From assembly GCF_036884655.1 (NCBI RefSeq), contig NC_088337.1, positions 30,781,001-30,845,000 of the forward strand: a DNA stretch of 64,000 bases, in the 5' to 3' direction. This DNA is from Musa acuminata AAA Group (lineage: Eukaryota > Streptophyta > Magnoliopsida > Zingiberales > Musaceae). Below the pieces are notes generated by a model. It did not search any database, had not been told where the DNA came from, and worked only from the letters and a program-made list of their open reading frames with translations. Shown here piece by piece: positions 13,958-26,700 of this stretch. The first letter of the stretch is position 1. Each line of letters opens with the position of its first letter. Both the position numbers and the translations under genes were made by a program.

Positions 13958-14920
13958 CGGCAGATACCTTCAGAACCCCATAACAAGAACCTTACTGCAA
14001 TAAGATGATCCCTGGGAACCCATCACAAGGATATGTAACATGGCATTCACAAAGAGAACAAGCAGGCGCCTAACAAAATCTTGAAAGAGGAATTCGTAGC
14101 AACAAACAAGAACAGAAGCAAGCATTCCCAGGCGTGCAGAGAGGACTCATGGATCATTGAATAGCTATGGACTCACAGCTACAAAAGATTCCAACTTGCT
14201 AAAGAACAAAAAGGGAAGAAAGCTCTCACCTCCAGAGGACTGCTCCAAGATGGAACTTTTAAACTCTTCTCCTGCAGATTACTGCATCAGACGCCAGAAT
14301 CCACAGCAGTGGCTTTTGGAGAGAGGTACATGCGACAAGAGAACAGAGAGCAGTCTGTGCCTATGCCCTGAAACCACCGAGAATCTTTGGGTCATCTGTC
14401 GTCTGCTGCCCACGGAACCGCCCCCCCCACCCACTGCCTTCTTTTCCCAAAGCATCTCAGCTGAATCCTGCTGCAGGATGGAATTTGATGCAGTGACGGA
14501 ATCTCAATCCTATTTCTCCTCCTTCAGGGGGACCCACCGGCCACGGAAATGCCAGCCATCCCCATCTGATGCCCGAAGTCATACCTGCACGCCAGAGTGC
14601 CGGTGAGAGGGACCTCCGAGGAGAGAAGAGGAGGCTCATGGAAGGGGCAAAAGGGGGAAAGCCCATAGCTTACCAGGACAAATGTTGACCTTGGAGGCCG
14701 GAGAGGGGGATCTACAAGTCCAGATTCTGGCATGGGGATCTGCAAAGAAGCGTGAGATGGAGACATGGAGAGTGGCGATCGCTCTCCAATCTTGGGGTTG
14801 TGGATTTCGTCTGAGGAAGGGATGAGGCTCCACCAACACATGGTGGTCCAGGGTTTCACCAAGAATCTTGGAATCCACTGCACCATCTCCTCTTCTTTCT
14901 GTGAAGGGAAACAGAGGTTG
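13958..14920 (-). promoter_or_regulatory. NLP 5' leader with likely leader intron and tiny uORF
   Basis: Reading leftwards from about 14920, an exon-like leader ends at a GTCCTG|GTAAGC donor (14673/14672). A TTATTGCAG acceptor lies just above 13995, so a leader intron of about 680 bp is likely. A four-codon uORF (ATG GGG TTC TGA) occupies 13981-13970, ending 12 nt before the main ATG at 13957. Several further upstream ATGs lie in the first leader exon. These assignments rest on splice-site look alone. Confidence 0.5.
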
Positions 14921-14947
14921 GTTTGGTGGGAGTGGAACTGTTCATGC

Positions 14948-14961
14948 CGTATATATTATAG
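14948..14961 (-). promoter_or_regulatory. TATA box of the NLP gene
   Basis: On the minus strand the sequence reads CTATAATATATACGG. It sits about 30 bp upstream of a pyrimidine-rich start region near 14920 and just upstream of the inferred leader exon. Confidence 0.45.
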
Positions 14962-15087
14962 CCTACAGTAAGGCCCTAATAATATATTCAAAGGTCGGTA
15001 TGAACTATTAATGCTAATTTAAGTTCTTGCTTGTTCACCTTATTCATGCTTAGGGAGAGGGGTTAAAAAACATACACATATATGATT

Positions 15088-15800
15088 AATATTTAAGATA
15101 ATTTTCTTAAAAAATCTTTTATTTTGAGAAATTCCCCATTAATGTCTTTTTTTTTTTTTACTTCTCATATTTTTTTTCTAAAAGATGATTTTATTCCTTA
15201 CGTTTGTCCCGTCGATCGTCACCTCCACCTTTGATTATCTTTACTCTTATCCTTCGCCTTCGTTCCATCGATTATTGTTGTCTCTGCTCGTGGTCGCCAG
15301 CACCTCTATCCCCACCCTTGGTCACCTTTGCCTCTCTAATCCTATCCCCATTGCTCATCGTTCTCGCTCTATAATCCCTATCATCTTTATCTTTATCGAG
15401 CAGAGGGAGTTACGGGTGAGGGTAAGAGTTGTGACACCTCCCCATCATCCTTTTGCTACAATTGTTTGTTCTTGGTCGTTTTCACCCCACTACTCACACA
15501 ATTTACATTGTCATCATCACCTCTCCTCTCCTCATTCTTTATTATCATTTATCATCTTCGCTCGTAACCCCTTACGTTAAGGTCAACAACGAGGACAATG
15601 AAAACAACAGGTTGAGAGTGAGGGTATTGTGCACCTTTACTCTTTCCTAAGGCACAAACTGTCAAATATGACAATCGACGGGACAAAGGTCAAAGAACAA
15701 GGAGGAGTAAAAAAAAAAACGTTATTAAAAAAATAAAACAAAAAATTCTCACAATATGAGGTTTTTTTTTCAAAAAAAATTTGCCCTAAAATTTATCTTA
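15088..15800. mobile_element. long-inverted-repeat (foldback-like) element, about 710 bp
   Basis: Imperfect inverted arms lie at 15088-15231 and about 15669-15800. The best stretch is GTTTGTCCCGTCGATCGTCA on the left against CTTTGTCCCGTCGATTGTCA read inverted from the right (18 of 20). Outer arms share AATATTTAAGATAA and T-runs followed by ACTTCTC or ACTCCTC. The centre is CT-rich, with CTCGTAACCCC and GTTACGGG words also found near 61.1 kb. Target duplication not resolved. It could be a MULE- or Foldback-type non-autonomous element. Confidence 0.5.
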
Positions 15801-18800
15801 ATATTTTATAGCAAACTACACATAAATTAGATATGAAGCATGATACTGGGAGATTTGACACCAAGATGCAGAATTGTACAACCTCTTAAGTTCTTGGAAT
15901 GCATATATTGTGTCCACTGATATCTTTTATTAAACTATATTCGTCACTTCTCTTTATTCATTTGATATTAACAGATGCAGATTCGAGTTACAGGATTGGT
16001 TTAAGATGTTTACATGAACAAAGATTGACCCCAAAAAAGAGAAAAATGTTTCAACCTTGAAGAATAAATAGTAATAAACCCTCAAAGAACAAGACACAAG
16101 TTTTGGATTTTTCCTTCAACCTGATTCATGTACTCCATAGTACGTGGGAGGCCTAAGCGTCCCTTCACATTACTTTCCACAGCCATCGCCACCACCTACC
16201 ATCGTCGCTTCCTTGACGTCTGAAAACATTGGAGGCTCAATGAATGGATCGAGTTGGCCACCAAAAGATGACGACAAAAGCCGCAGGATTTGACTTGGAA
16301 CTTCTAGCTATAAAGTTGCTAGTGGCAGGCGATAGAAGACAAAACAAGAAGAGATGTGGTCTACAGCTCCGTCATTTATCTTATGGGATTAGGAGAGGTC
16401 ATCAACAGGCCATAATTAATGTAGTATAATCCACAGCTTCTCCCTGCAAAAGCCTCATATTCTGAAGACAACATTACTCCTATCTTGGTATTTGAAGCTT
16501 AGTTTAACGAACGTAACATGCCCTTCACTAAGAAAGCCAGGAGACGAGGGAAAGGAGTCAGGCTCAGGACGTTGGTGTGCGTGTGCTGCTCTCGCACAAG
16601 CTGTAATCTACACGGAAGACAACCATCTGTGGAATCTTGGATTAGGTAAACGGATCAAGGCCAGTGCAAAAGCTAACTTGCTGCAGCAGGAGACTTGTTT
16701 AAGACTGATGCAGAGCTTATATTTACTGTGCAATGCCTGCCTGCCCATGCCCATCTCCAAAAGCTCAGATCCCTGGACTATTAATTTCTCCACTTTGATG
16801 CGCATCTAAATACGTTTTGGCTCTGCTGTTCTTCATGCATCGGATGAGCACCTTCTGACAGCTGCAGATAATTTATGTATGTGTGAGCTAATAATGTGAG
16901 GAACACTGCCTTTCTTCTGATTACTTTGTGCTGTCTCAGCTGAAATGTATGGTTTAACTACAAGTTGATGGTAAACAGAAGGGGCCAGAAAACAATACCA
17001 TCTGATACTAAAACCAAGGAATAAGATTTCGAGGACACTGGAGCTATCTTCATGCACAATAGTGGGAATGGGAATGCTCCTTTGATCATTGACCTGAATG
17101 CCAACTTGCATTTGAGGTTAAACAATCTGACTTCTTTGATTTCAGTAGAGCATGTTAAGCAACTGCTATTGGCAGAAGCTAAATAACTAGTAGTGGTCTG
17201 AGTCCATACTCACATACCAATCCATTTAAAATCCAACTCGAGAAAGCTGATGCAGATCATACAGCTTGACCTGTAAATGTTTACAGCTGCTCCTATTGAA
17301 GGAATGAGAACTTCTCTCAGCACTTATATCCATGGACCAATTCTCAAGCTATATGATACTGTCATTAGACGAGACATGTTCTATTTTCTTAATGCTAATC
17401 ACCCTGGAAACATTTGATTGCCAGATGTTTGATGATCACATTTCAGTCACTTCAAATCAAAGTTCCCTATGCTTGCATGATTTTTGTTTATATTTTCCTT
17501 ACACTCACACTCTAAAAAATGGTTTTGTTTATCCATGCGATCTCTGTCATACAACTATCTCACCACAAGTCTTTATTTTTGGAAGCCGCCCATCGAAGCC
17601 TGACTTTATACTGTTATCAGTTCCGATCATTATCTTCTCCCCTCCGAAGAAATGATTCAGACTTACGTATTTGCCTTCGACTATATCTTCTCGTTTACGT
17701 GGACGCCGAGTTGGATGTTATCCATGTCGTTGACCTACATCATGCGTATAATATTCACACGCGTGACTCAGTGGGGAATACGTGGGGGCATCAAATACTG
17801 CTGATATTAAAGATGGTGCAGCGTCGCCATCATGGGAGGAGATGTTGGTGTGCTCCCCAATCGGAGGCCAAACTATTCCACGGTTGGGTGTCAATGATAG
17901 AAGCACATCGATGCAGCCATGTTTGAAGACGAAGATTAGCCAACCAATCTCCTCCACATTGTTCGCAGAATAAGCATCGAAAGGCATCCTAGCTATTACT
18001 TCTACTTAGATGTATAGTTCCATCAAGCTTGGGTGGTTTGCATGTATTTTAATCCATGATGTGAAGTCGTAGTAAGCTGTAAGGAAATAAGAGTTATCGT
18101 CATCCATGACTCGGTGTGGTTTAGGGTTTCAGATATGAATTACCTGTAAAAGGATGAGTCTTCCAAGGCAAGCGGTATAGGAATGGTGGTGGAAACTCTT
18201 TAGCAAGGCTGGAGAACTCCTGGATCTTATTGAGCTGATTTAAGTTGCTGTTTCTTGAGGCAGACGAACTGCTGAGAACTCATGCAAAAGGTGTAACTAT
18301 GGATCGATACAGAGAAGACGGTAACATGAGAAAGTGTGGAGGATGATGCAGTCTGTTGTGGGAAGGACGAAGTCAGGGGTGTACAATGCACGTGTGCCTC
18401 ATCTATCAAGCAACCATAGAACTACTGTCTCTCACTTGCCTGAGAACAACTGAGCTAAATCTTCTCATCGAAGTGTGATTGATGAACACGGTTGAATTGA
18501 TGTGCTGGAAATGGTACCAACATAACCTTTCCATCTTCCATGCATGGAAGAGGGATTCTTTTCATGGTTCATAGGATTTATTGTATGTCAAACTTTGCTA
18601 TTGAAGTGTCATGTGCATCAGCCACCCCTGTGGCGATTGGGATGTGGCGGCGCCGCCGTCACTATCCTCCTCCGCTCTCGACGATGCCATTGGCAGGGAG
18701 GACGGAGGCGAATGAGCGGGCGCTGTCGCCGATACGGGTGCAATGCAGGTGGAAGAGGAGAGCCTGGAGGAGAAGGGAGCGGCGAGTGGCGGAAGAAGGC

Positions 18801-18900
18801 GGAGACGGAGTAGTCGATGAGAAGTAGCGCCATGGGAGAGGAAGAGGATGGAGGCGAGCGTGGGTTGGGCGGCGGCGTTGACGGGGCGATGGTCCGTATC
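15801..18900. other. intergenic region without a recognised gene
   Basis: This stretch lies between the NLP promoter and the tandem array. Short open frames exist on both strands (for example 17718-17987, minus), but none resembles a family I know and none joins to convincing exons. A GC-rich patch occurs at 18640-18900. I see no RNA gene. Confidence 0.4.
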
Positions 18901-19543
18901 CTATCGTCTTTCCTCTGTTCCGCTCACCGTCCGTGAGAATAAGATAACTGAACAACGAAGGATTTTTAGGACAAATACTTTTTTTTGGACCCTTCGTCGT
19001 TCGAGTGGCTCGCGGTAATTTGACCGGATGGTCTAGTGTTTCTTCTGCCGAATCCGCTCACCACCAGTGAAAATAAGATGGCGGAAGACCGAAGGATTTA
19101 ACAATATGAAATATTTTCTTGGGCTGTTTTGACATCGGGAATATGGGGTAAGCATACCGAAAGTCCGTCTACCTCCCGGTCACGCTAACCGTGTGAGGAT
19201 AAGGTGCGAGACGATCGAAAGATCTGGGGTTCAAATATATCTGTTTGTACATCCGGCTTCATGCGGTAAATACACAGGACGCTCCTTGTATCCTATCGAT
19301 TCCGCTCACCATCGGTGAGAACAAGATAGCTTGAAACGGAGGATAGGAGGCCAAAAAATTTTTTTTTGGGGCGTTTTGGCATCAGGCTGGCATGCGGTAA
19401 GTTAACCGGATGTGTTCCATATCTATTGTTTCCTCCATTGATTCCGCTCACCGACGGTCATAACAATCTCAACCCAAATATTCTGTACAGGGATATTTTG
19501 ATGCCAGACTGGCTGCCGGTAAGTGTACCAGATGTTCCTCGTA
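18890..19543. repeat. tandem array, five diverged units of about 130 bp with two dyads each
   Basis: The word TCCGCTCACC or a variant recurs at 18923, 19057, 19195, 19305 and 19447. It is followed by CGGTGAG-like sequence, giving a CTCACC-n-GGTGAG dyad in the best unit at 19305. Each unit also has a CGGTAA..ACCGG type dyad, for example GCGGTAAGTTAACCGGATG. GAATAAGAT and a GAAGGAT/GGAGGAT word follow, often with a T-run. Spacing is 110-142 bp. The array ends in a CT microsatellite. Confidence 0.7.
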
Positions 19544-19568
19544 CTCTCTCTCTCTCTCTCTCTCTCTC
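19544..19568. repeat. (CT)n microsatellite
   Basis: An uninterrupted CT dinucleotide run closes the right side of the tandem array. Confidence 0.9.
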
Positions 19569-20164
19569 AAAAGCAAACGAGCCAAGTCATGGTTGGCAGC
19601 CCGAAGGCGGAGGAGGAGCGACGACGAGTCGGCGGCGAGACGGCGTTAGGCCAGTAGAGAGGAAAAGCGAAGGATAGGAGGCTGGAATGCTCTCTCTATA
19701 TCTCCTTCCTTCCTTCACTCCCTCCCGTTGGCATTGATCCGCTTCAAATTCCAGATTTGGAGATCGATTTTGCCTATGTATAAGATTATTTATGATATCA
19801 CATGTTTTGATGTCATAACATGTACGTATACAAAGCAACAGTCCAGAGAAAACCAGCCACTTCGTTGCGAGATTGGTTGAATCAAATTTATTTTCTAATT
19901 ATTTCTCAAGTAAAAGAATTTGAAACAAAGTTGAATGGATCTTACAGAATCTGCAAAACACAACACGGATGATGATTTTATTGTCATGCAAAATTCGCAA
20001 AGGCAAACACGGGGTTGGCACTTACATCAGTGTTTCAAGATTTCAAGCAAACCAAATAAAATCCCACTCGATGGAAAGGAGGATAATAATCGCTATTCGA
20101 TCCATAAGAATGAAACACTGTGGTACAATGAAATAAGTCGAGTCTCGCCCAGAAATAATCCCTA

Positions 20165-23100
20165 TCAATGCCTTGATCTGAAAAGGCGAGGCCTGTTGGT
20201 GAACAACCGACCCTTGGCTCGCACGAACACTGCTATGCCCAGACTCAGGCCCGCCCAAACAAGCGCTAGTAATAAGTGGCGTCCATCATTTGGAGCTGCA
20301 AAAGAAGATACGCAGCGTCAGATTGTTGGAGGATTTGGTCATGTCTCCACGGAAGATATATATATATATATATATAACCAATATCATGTCCACTAATCAT
20401 GAAACTCCACTAGAATTTGGTCAAAGCTAATGAAAATTGCAAGAAAACAAGTACCTATCATTTCCCAAACATTGCAACCACAAGGCACAGTGTCAAGTTA
20501 AAATGCTACAATGAGGCATACAAGCAAGAATCCACCATTAGGGCAAAAATTAATTAGCAAAGATGCTATCAAGTATCAAGTAATTCACATGGTTTCCTTT
20601 TCAGATGGGGCTACATTTAATTAAATGTATTCACGATTGTGAAGGAATTCAACTTCATCACAATTTTTATATCTACAGAGGCCTAGGATTATTTAATTTT
20701 CAAAAACAAATTTGTCCCACCGTTTGTATAAAACCATGCACAGAATGGAGTGATTGATAGTTAGTTAAACCTTCAGATTGGTTGTAACTCCATTGACGAT
20801 AGTTTCAACAAGGTTTGACAAGCCTATTATTATCCCTAAGATTAAATAAGAATTTCATTTAACTCCATAACTATTGATAGTACCATTTTTAGTGATAGAT
20901 CCATTTATATAAATAAGTAATATTTGTAACACCCCGTTTAGTCCTACATTAGAAGTTGACAATATTAAAATTGACTTATAAGGATCTGATGGGTGTACTA
21001 AAATCAACTTAATCTTAAGCATTTTGACTAATGATTTGAGCTCAACGAAGTTGACAGGCCAACTATTTGATCAAATCATATCGTGACATTTGTTATCCGA
21101 ATCAACCTAGAATTGAGATATGGTGAGCGGACTCGAATAAGAAAAGACTTCTCGTGGATGGAGTCAGATGACTCGTCACGACATGGAGTCACTACTGGGC
21201 TACACCTCATATGTATCATGCTAAGGTTTGATCTAGGCTATGTTGGGCTTTGACGAGGACGTCAAACTCTTAAGTAGGAGAGTTTGTAACATCCCGATTA
21301 ATCCCATATCAGAAGTGCACAAAACTAAGATTGACTTGTAAAGGTATGATGAGTGTACTATTATCAACTTCAACTTAAGCATTTCGATCGGTGGTTTAGG
21401 CTCAACGATGTTGATAGATTAGTTAACCTGTCAAGTTGGATCGTGACATTAATAAAGTACTAAGTGCATTGTCCAATGTGCAACCACATGTGCCAACCAA
21501 CATAGATTGATGCATAAGCAATCATTGACCTAGCTAAGATCGAACCATGTCTAGATGCCTGCAGCAAAATGTGAAACCCCATCCTGGTAATCTGCTGAAA
21601 AAGAATAGCATACATAAATAGATACTATTTTAATTTAGAGTTGTACATCCAGTCTAATTATTTATCTTGATGAAATAATTTTAGCAAAAGGGGAAAACCT
21701 TTTATCCTTATTGGCTGGTTAGTATTGCATCCAAATGATAAGGAACTATCAATGGGTACATGAAGGATTGAATTTATAGTGGTTATCCTTGATTCTTGTT
21801 TTGGACAAGGTTGTTCACCTTGACGTCACCATTTTTTCAGAGGTGAGGGAGCCACTTAAAGAACAGCATTCAGTGAATTTTATGGTTTGAGGTGTATAAA
21901 TATAGACTAATACTAATAACTCTACAAGGTCACCTTTAGGCACTGCCACATTGCAATTTGTTGCATAACTATCTAAAAGAATTAAGTTTATCCTGCAATG
22001 GTTCAGAATGATTAGATAAAGAATACAAAATGATTAGATAAAGAATACAAAAGACGAAATTATGATCCTTATCCTTATGTTCTCCTAAACCAATTGTTTG
22101 CCAATCAACTGCTTCTTAAAAGTACAAAGAAAAAAGAAGAGGTACTAAAACATTGAATAAAACCAAGGATAACTATCTAAAAGAATTAAGTTTACCCTGA
22201 AATGACATGATTTCAGGGTAAACTTAATTCTCACGAAATTGACATGATTTTACTAAACATTATCAGACAATACTGTAAGTAGCTTAAAATAAGCACCATG
22301 AGTAGTTATTTATAATATTTTGCTCCAGAAACATGATGAATATTTTTAATACTTGAGATAAAGAAAATAACATTAAAGCAATAGATTGGGAAAAGAATAT
22401 ACCATTAAAGTCTTCATCATTGTGATAAGTACTGATCAACTACTAAATGGTTAACTCTACTGGAAGTACCAATTAATTAAAATTGCATGCATCTTACCTT
22501 GTCTAAGAGACATCAATGCAAACATAAGCCCACTCAAGACCATTGTTAATGCCAGTCGAAAAGACTGAAAAATGAAACAAAAAAAAAATTAGAGAACCAA
22601 TTGACATGCAAGATAAAGTATAAGTCATATGCATGGAGAAACACTGACTCCACCACCTGCAGCAACCTGATGCAAAATATCTAAAATCAATAACCTTATA
22701 AAGAACATTTCAAGAATGGATACTACTTCAGGCACACTAATCCCTATGTCAGATTCCCATGGGTTCTTGCATGCAACCACAGGAGGTGAAGAAAAGATGG
22801 GCTGCCAATCACCATTGCATAAGTAATGACTAGAAACAAAGATAGTAATTGGAAATTTGGAAAGAGATATTTCAATTTAATGCTTTCTTTTCCGCTTGTA
22901 TATGCTAATCCAGGTCCAGTTGTGATAGAGCGAGAGAACAGCAGGTCAGGTACCCACAAAAGTTCATCCAAACCCAAATAGATATCTGATTTCCTGAACT
23001 TGAAACCAACTAGGGTACCTAATTTCCTATCAAAACCCATTCCAAACCAAATTAAAGAGTAGGTCACCTAAACCTTAATACCTGAAAAAACTCAACCCCC

Positions 23101-23697
23101 TATCATCCGTGCCTCACAAAAAGAATAAGAAAGGATACCCAAACCCGACTGAACCCACAAGAAAACAATTAAAGGGTGCCCAAAGAACAATCTTTTTTTT
23201 TGTTAATTTAACAGTGAATATAGATAGATACACTTGCTAAGATCTCTTCAATCTTGATTATTTTAACAATTTTTATAAGTGCTGCAAGTATTTCAGCAAT
23301 TTACTGATGTTTCTATTTTCTAATTTACTATGCAGGAAAATGTAAGTCAGTAATGAGCAAAAAGGTTGAATACAGTCCATACACAATATGTAAAGTTCTC
23401 TTTTTAAAGACATGTAAGGGTGAGTTCAGCAACTCAGTGCATCTTAATCATTTCTTTTCCTGTTCTAGAATAGCACTATCCCATCTAGATACAAGGGTCA
23501 TTTATGAGATGATAGAACTAAAACTACTTCTTCCAAATTCAGATTGCACATAGAGATCTTTTGTCATGTTCTGTTAGCATACATTCACATTTGAAGGTCA
23601 ATTCAACAAAGAACAAATGTATATTCATTCAATGTCTTCAAAAATTCAACTTCAATAACTTCAATATATACTGAAGAAAAGGCATAATGAATTCTTT

Positions 23698-23734
<37 letters not shown>

Positions 23735-26700
23735 AGGTGCAAACAAACAATTTAACAGATTAAGAAAAGTAACTCAGAATTTATTTTAAAGCCCCAGAAA
23801 CTACCGATCAACATTGACTAGCATAAACCTACCGCATATGTCTCCAAGGCTCCAGCTTTAGCTGGAGAACTCATATCTCGACTAAGAGAGACAATATAAT
23901 GCCCTTGTAGCAAATCAATTGCATCCTTGTAAGCCACAAAACAAGAGAAAGTAAAGTAAGTATTATGTCTAATGAAAAATGTTGAAAGAAATAAAACCTA
24001 GAGTGAAGACCACCATAGAACATATTCTACAAACTAAAGAAAGTTTCTCGGTATGTAAGTAATTCCATTGTCACAAAAATATGTAAACAATCCCGAAAGT
24101 TAACCAAATTCCTGTCAATGGAGAATAATCCAGTCCTCTCAATGAAGAGACAGAAAAAGATATCTAATTAAAATATAGTATATAAAACATTCAGTGATAT
24201 GAAAAATGCATTACATGCCATCATGTAAAACCAAGGGTTACAATATCATGCATGCCAGCTAATGCTTGTCTACATACTGCTCCTATGAATTGCTGGACCA
24301 CGCTAATTTGTTGTGCCTTACTGTCACAGGAAAAAGATCAAATGCCCTTTACGATTCAAAATCTATCCCACAAAGTCACAAATGATCGACACTGAACCAA
24401 AACCAAATTCAGTTGACTAAAACATGACAGGGACATTAATAAAAGCTTCAAGGTCATGGCCCAATTTCAGTACTCTTGCTAACAGTCACTGCAGTGGAGC
24501 ATTCAGCATAGAACCTACTACCACCATGCATAAAAAATGGGGAGGTTGGAGTAATGCCCCGAAAAAGACTCTGAATTTTGACACTTGTTCTTGGTTCAAA
24601 GACATGGAATGATATACAATGAATGACTTTTACCTTTTTCCTATTTCACTTTCTACTCATTCAATTTCTTGATGAAATGAGTTGGATACGTTTTTGCTTA
24701 ATGTTTGCTTCAAAAATGGAAAAGATGGGTTAGCTGCAACTATTATGCAAGGACGGTCTCATAAACCTGATGTCTATCTATAACTGCCATTTGTCATATA
24801 TTATCTGCTTTACCATAAAAATGTATAAAGAATTGACTTAATAATAGCCCCATATTTTACAGGATAAAGGCAAAAAGATAGATACGAACAAATAAGCTTT
24901 TGGTCCCACATATTTAACAGTTTAATTAAAACCTGTGTCCCTGTAGAAGTGCAAAAAGATCGAATTTATCCTTGATAGTGCAAAATCAATATCAATGTCC
25001 CTTGTCAAGAATTTTCTGAAGGATTTGGCATAATCTTTTCTGTCCACATATTTAATAGGTTAGTTTCCTTGTGTCCTTGTAAAAGATTGGAATGAACAGA
25101 TACATCCTTAAAAATTAGTGACTCATCGTATTACCCCTAAATAAGTGAGAATTTAATATCAATGTTGCCGGATAGTGACATTTATAAAAGGTGATCTCTA
25201 GCGAGGGACATGATGTTAATTTTGCACTTCTTCTGAAGAAAAACCAAGTTTCAAGTTTTTGAGAGATCATTCCATTATGAGGCAAGTGATATGCATGTAA
25301 TTGTGTGTATTCATCAGTTGGGGTAAATCCACTCTACTCGTGAAGTGTCCAATTACAGATTGGCCTTAAGGGTTAATTTTTTCCCTTTGGTTTTGATCCT
25401 ATCCATGACAGGGATCAACTTCTAGCTTCAATTATAAACAAGAAAACTTAAAGTTGAAGAAAGGATTCCATTTCTCATGTTCACCATTGTAACAATCTTT
25501 TTCCTAATCCTCTTCCTGAAACCACTCTGCCCTTCCTACAGCTCCATTATTATCTGATATTGGTAACTGTAACGTAGAACCACTTAAGTGTCAAAGATCA
25601 TGGCTTACATGGACACTCCAGGTATATAGGTTGGTACAAGCATAATCACTCAAGTAAATCAAGTAGAGGACCATCATGGTATTCTTTTTTATCTATTTTT
25701 GGGTAGTTCACTAAAAATTTCAGCATGATTGAAGCATATTCTTTAGAAAATATCGTGAATGAATCATAATGAGCTACCATGCGTATAGTATACAATCTTA
25801 TAAAGATTCATCCTTCACTAGATGGTCTATGTTCATATGTATTCTTTGAATCACCATATGCCTTTCTGAAGATCCTTTGCCTGTAAACTCACCTTCTTTT
25901 ATATCCCATTGTTCCATATGGTAGACCCATACCAATGTTAATATATGGTAATTACTAGCAAGCAAAATCTTAAACATCAATGTTTCTCACACATGGGAAC
26001 TACTTTGCAGGTATGTGCTACATAACTCTTAGGAAATTTTGAATATGGAACTAGAGGGTTTCAATCAAAGGATGTTCAAGATAGGTCATTAATTTAAACT
26101 TCTAGACACCATACAGACTAAAAAAATTAAATTACAATCAGCCAAAAACCTGTTTTGTTCCATCAATGAAGTTGTTCAAGTAATAACGAGCTAGAGCATT
26201 CCATCCATCTTTCAGAATTCCCTGTACTGTTCGTTTTCCATGCCTGGAAAACGAGATAACATTAAGAAGTTAAGAAAAGAATATACCACTAAGGTTACAC
26301 CCAAAATAACTGAGGCAAAAAGTGTATCTTATTGGTTCATAAATCTACTTTAGACCTAATTTATTTAAGGGTAAAAATATACAGATAATAGATAGACATA
26401 AGAAACATGATAACATGTCATTCTGAAGACTAAAGATAGATGAAAAAAGATATGCTTCAGAGTTCAGACACCAATATCATCAAGAAGGTAGAGAAGTTGA
26501 ATAATGGCATCCAACCTTAAAAGACTATCTTCAACAATTGTTAATTCAAATAATTCAGTTAAGACAAGCTTTTTGAGGCAGCATCTAATACCAAAGTTAA
26601 TGTACTTCAGACAGTGTTCCCCAACCGACAAACATGGTAGAAAAGAAATCCATTCCCATCCATAAGACACCTTATATAATTAATTGTGACTAACAAGCAT

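Noticed and set aside
17519..17987. Open frames on both strands (135 and 89 codons)
   Set aside because: I recognise no protein family and cannot join them to further exons; possibly decayed transposon sequence.
18540..18955. Overlapping open frames on both strands in a GC-rich patch
   Set aside because: Arg/Pro/Ser-rich composition in every frame indicates base-composition artefacts next to the tandem array.
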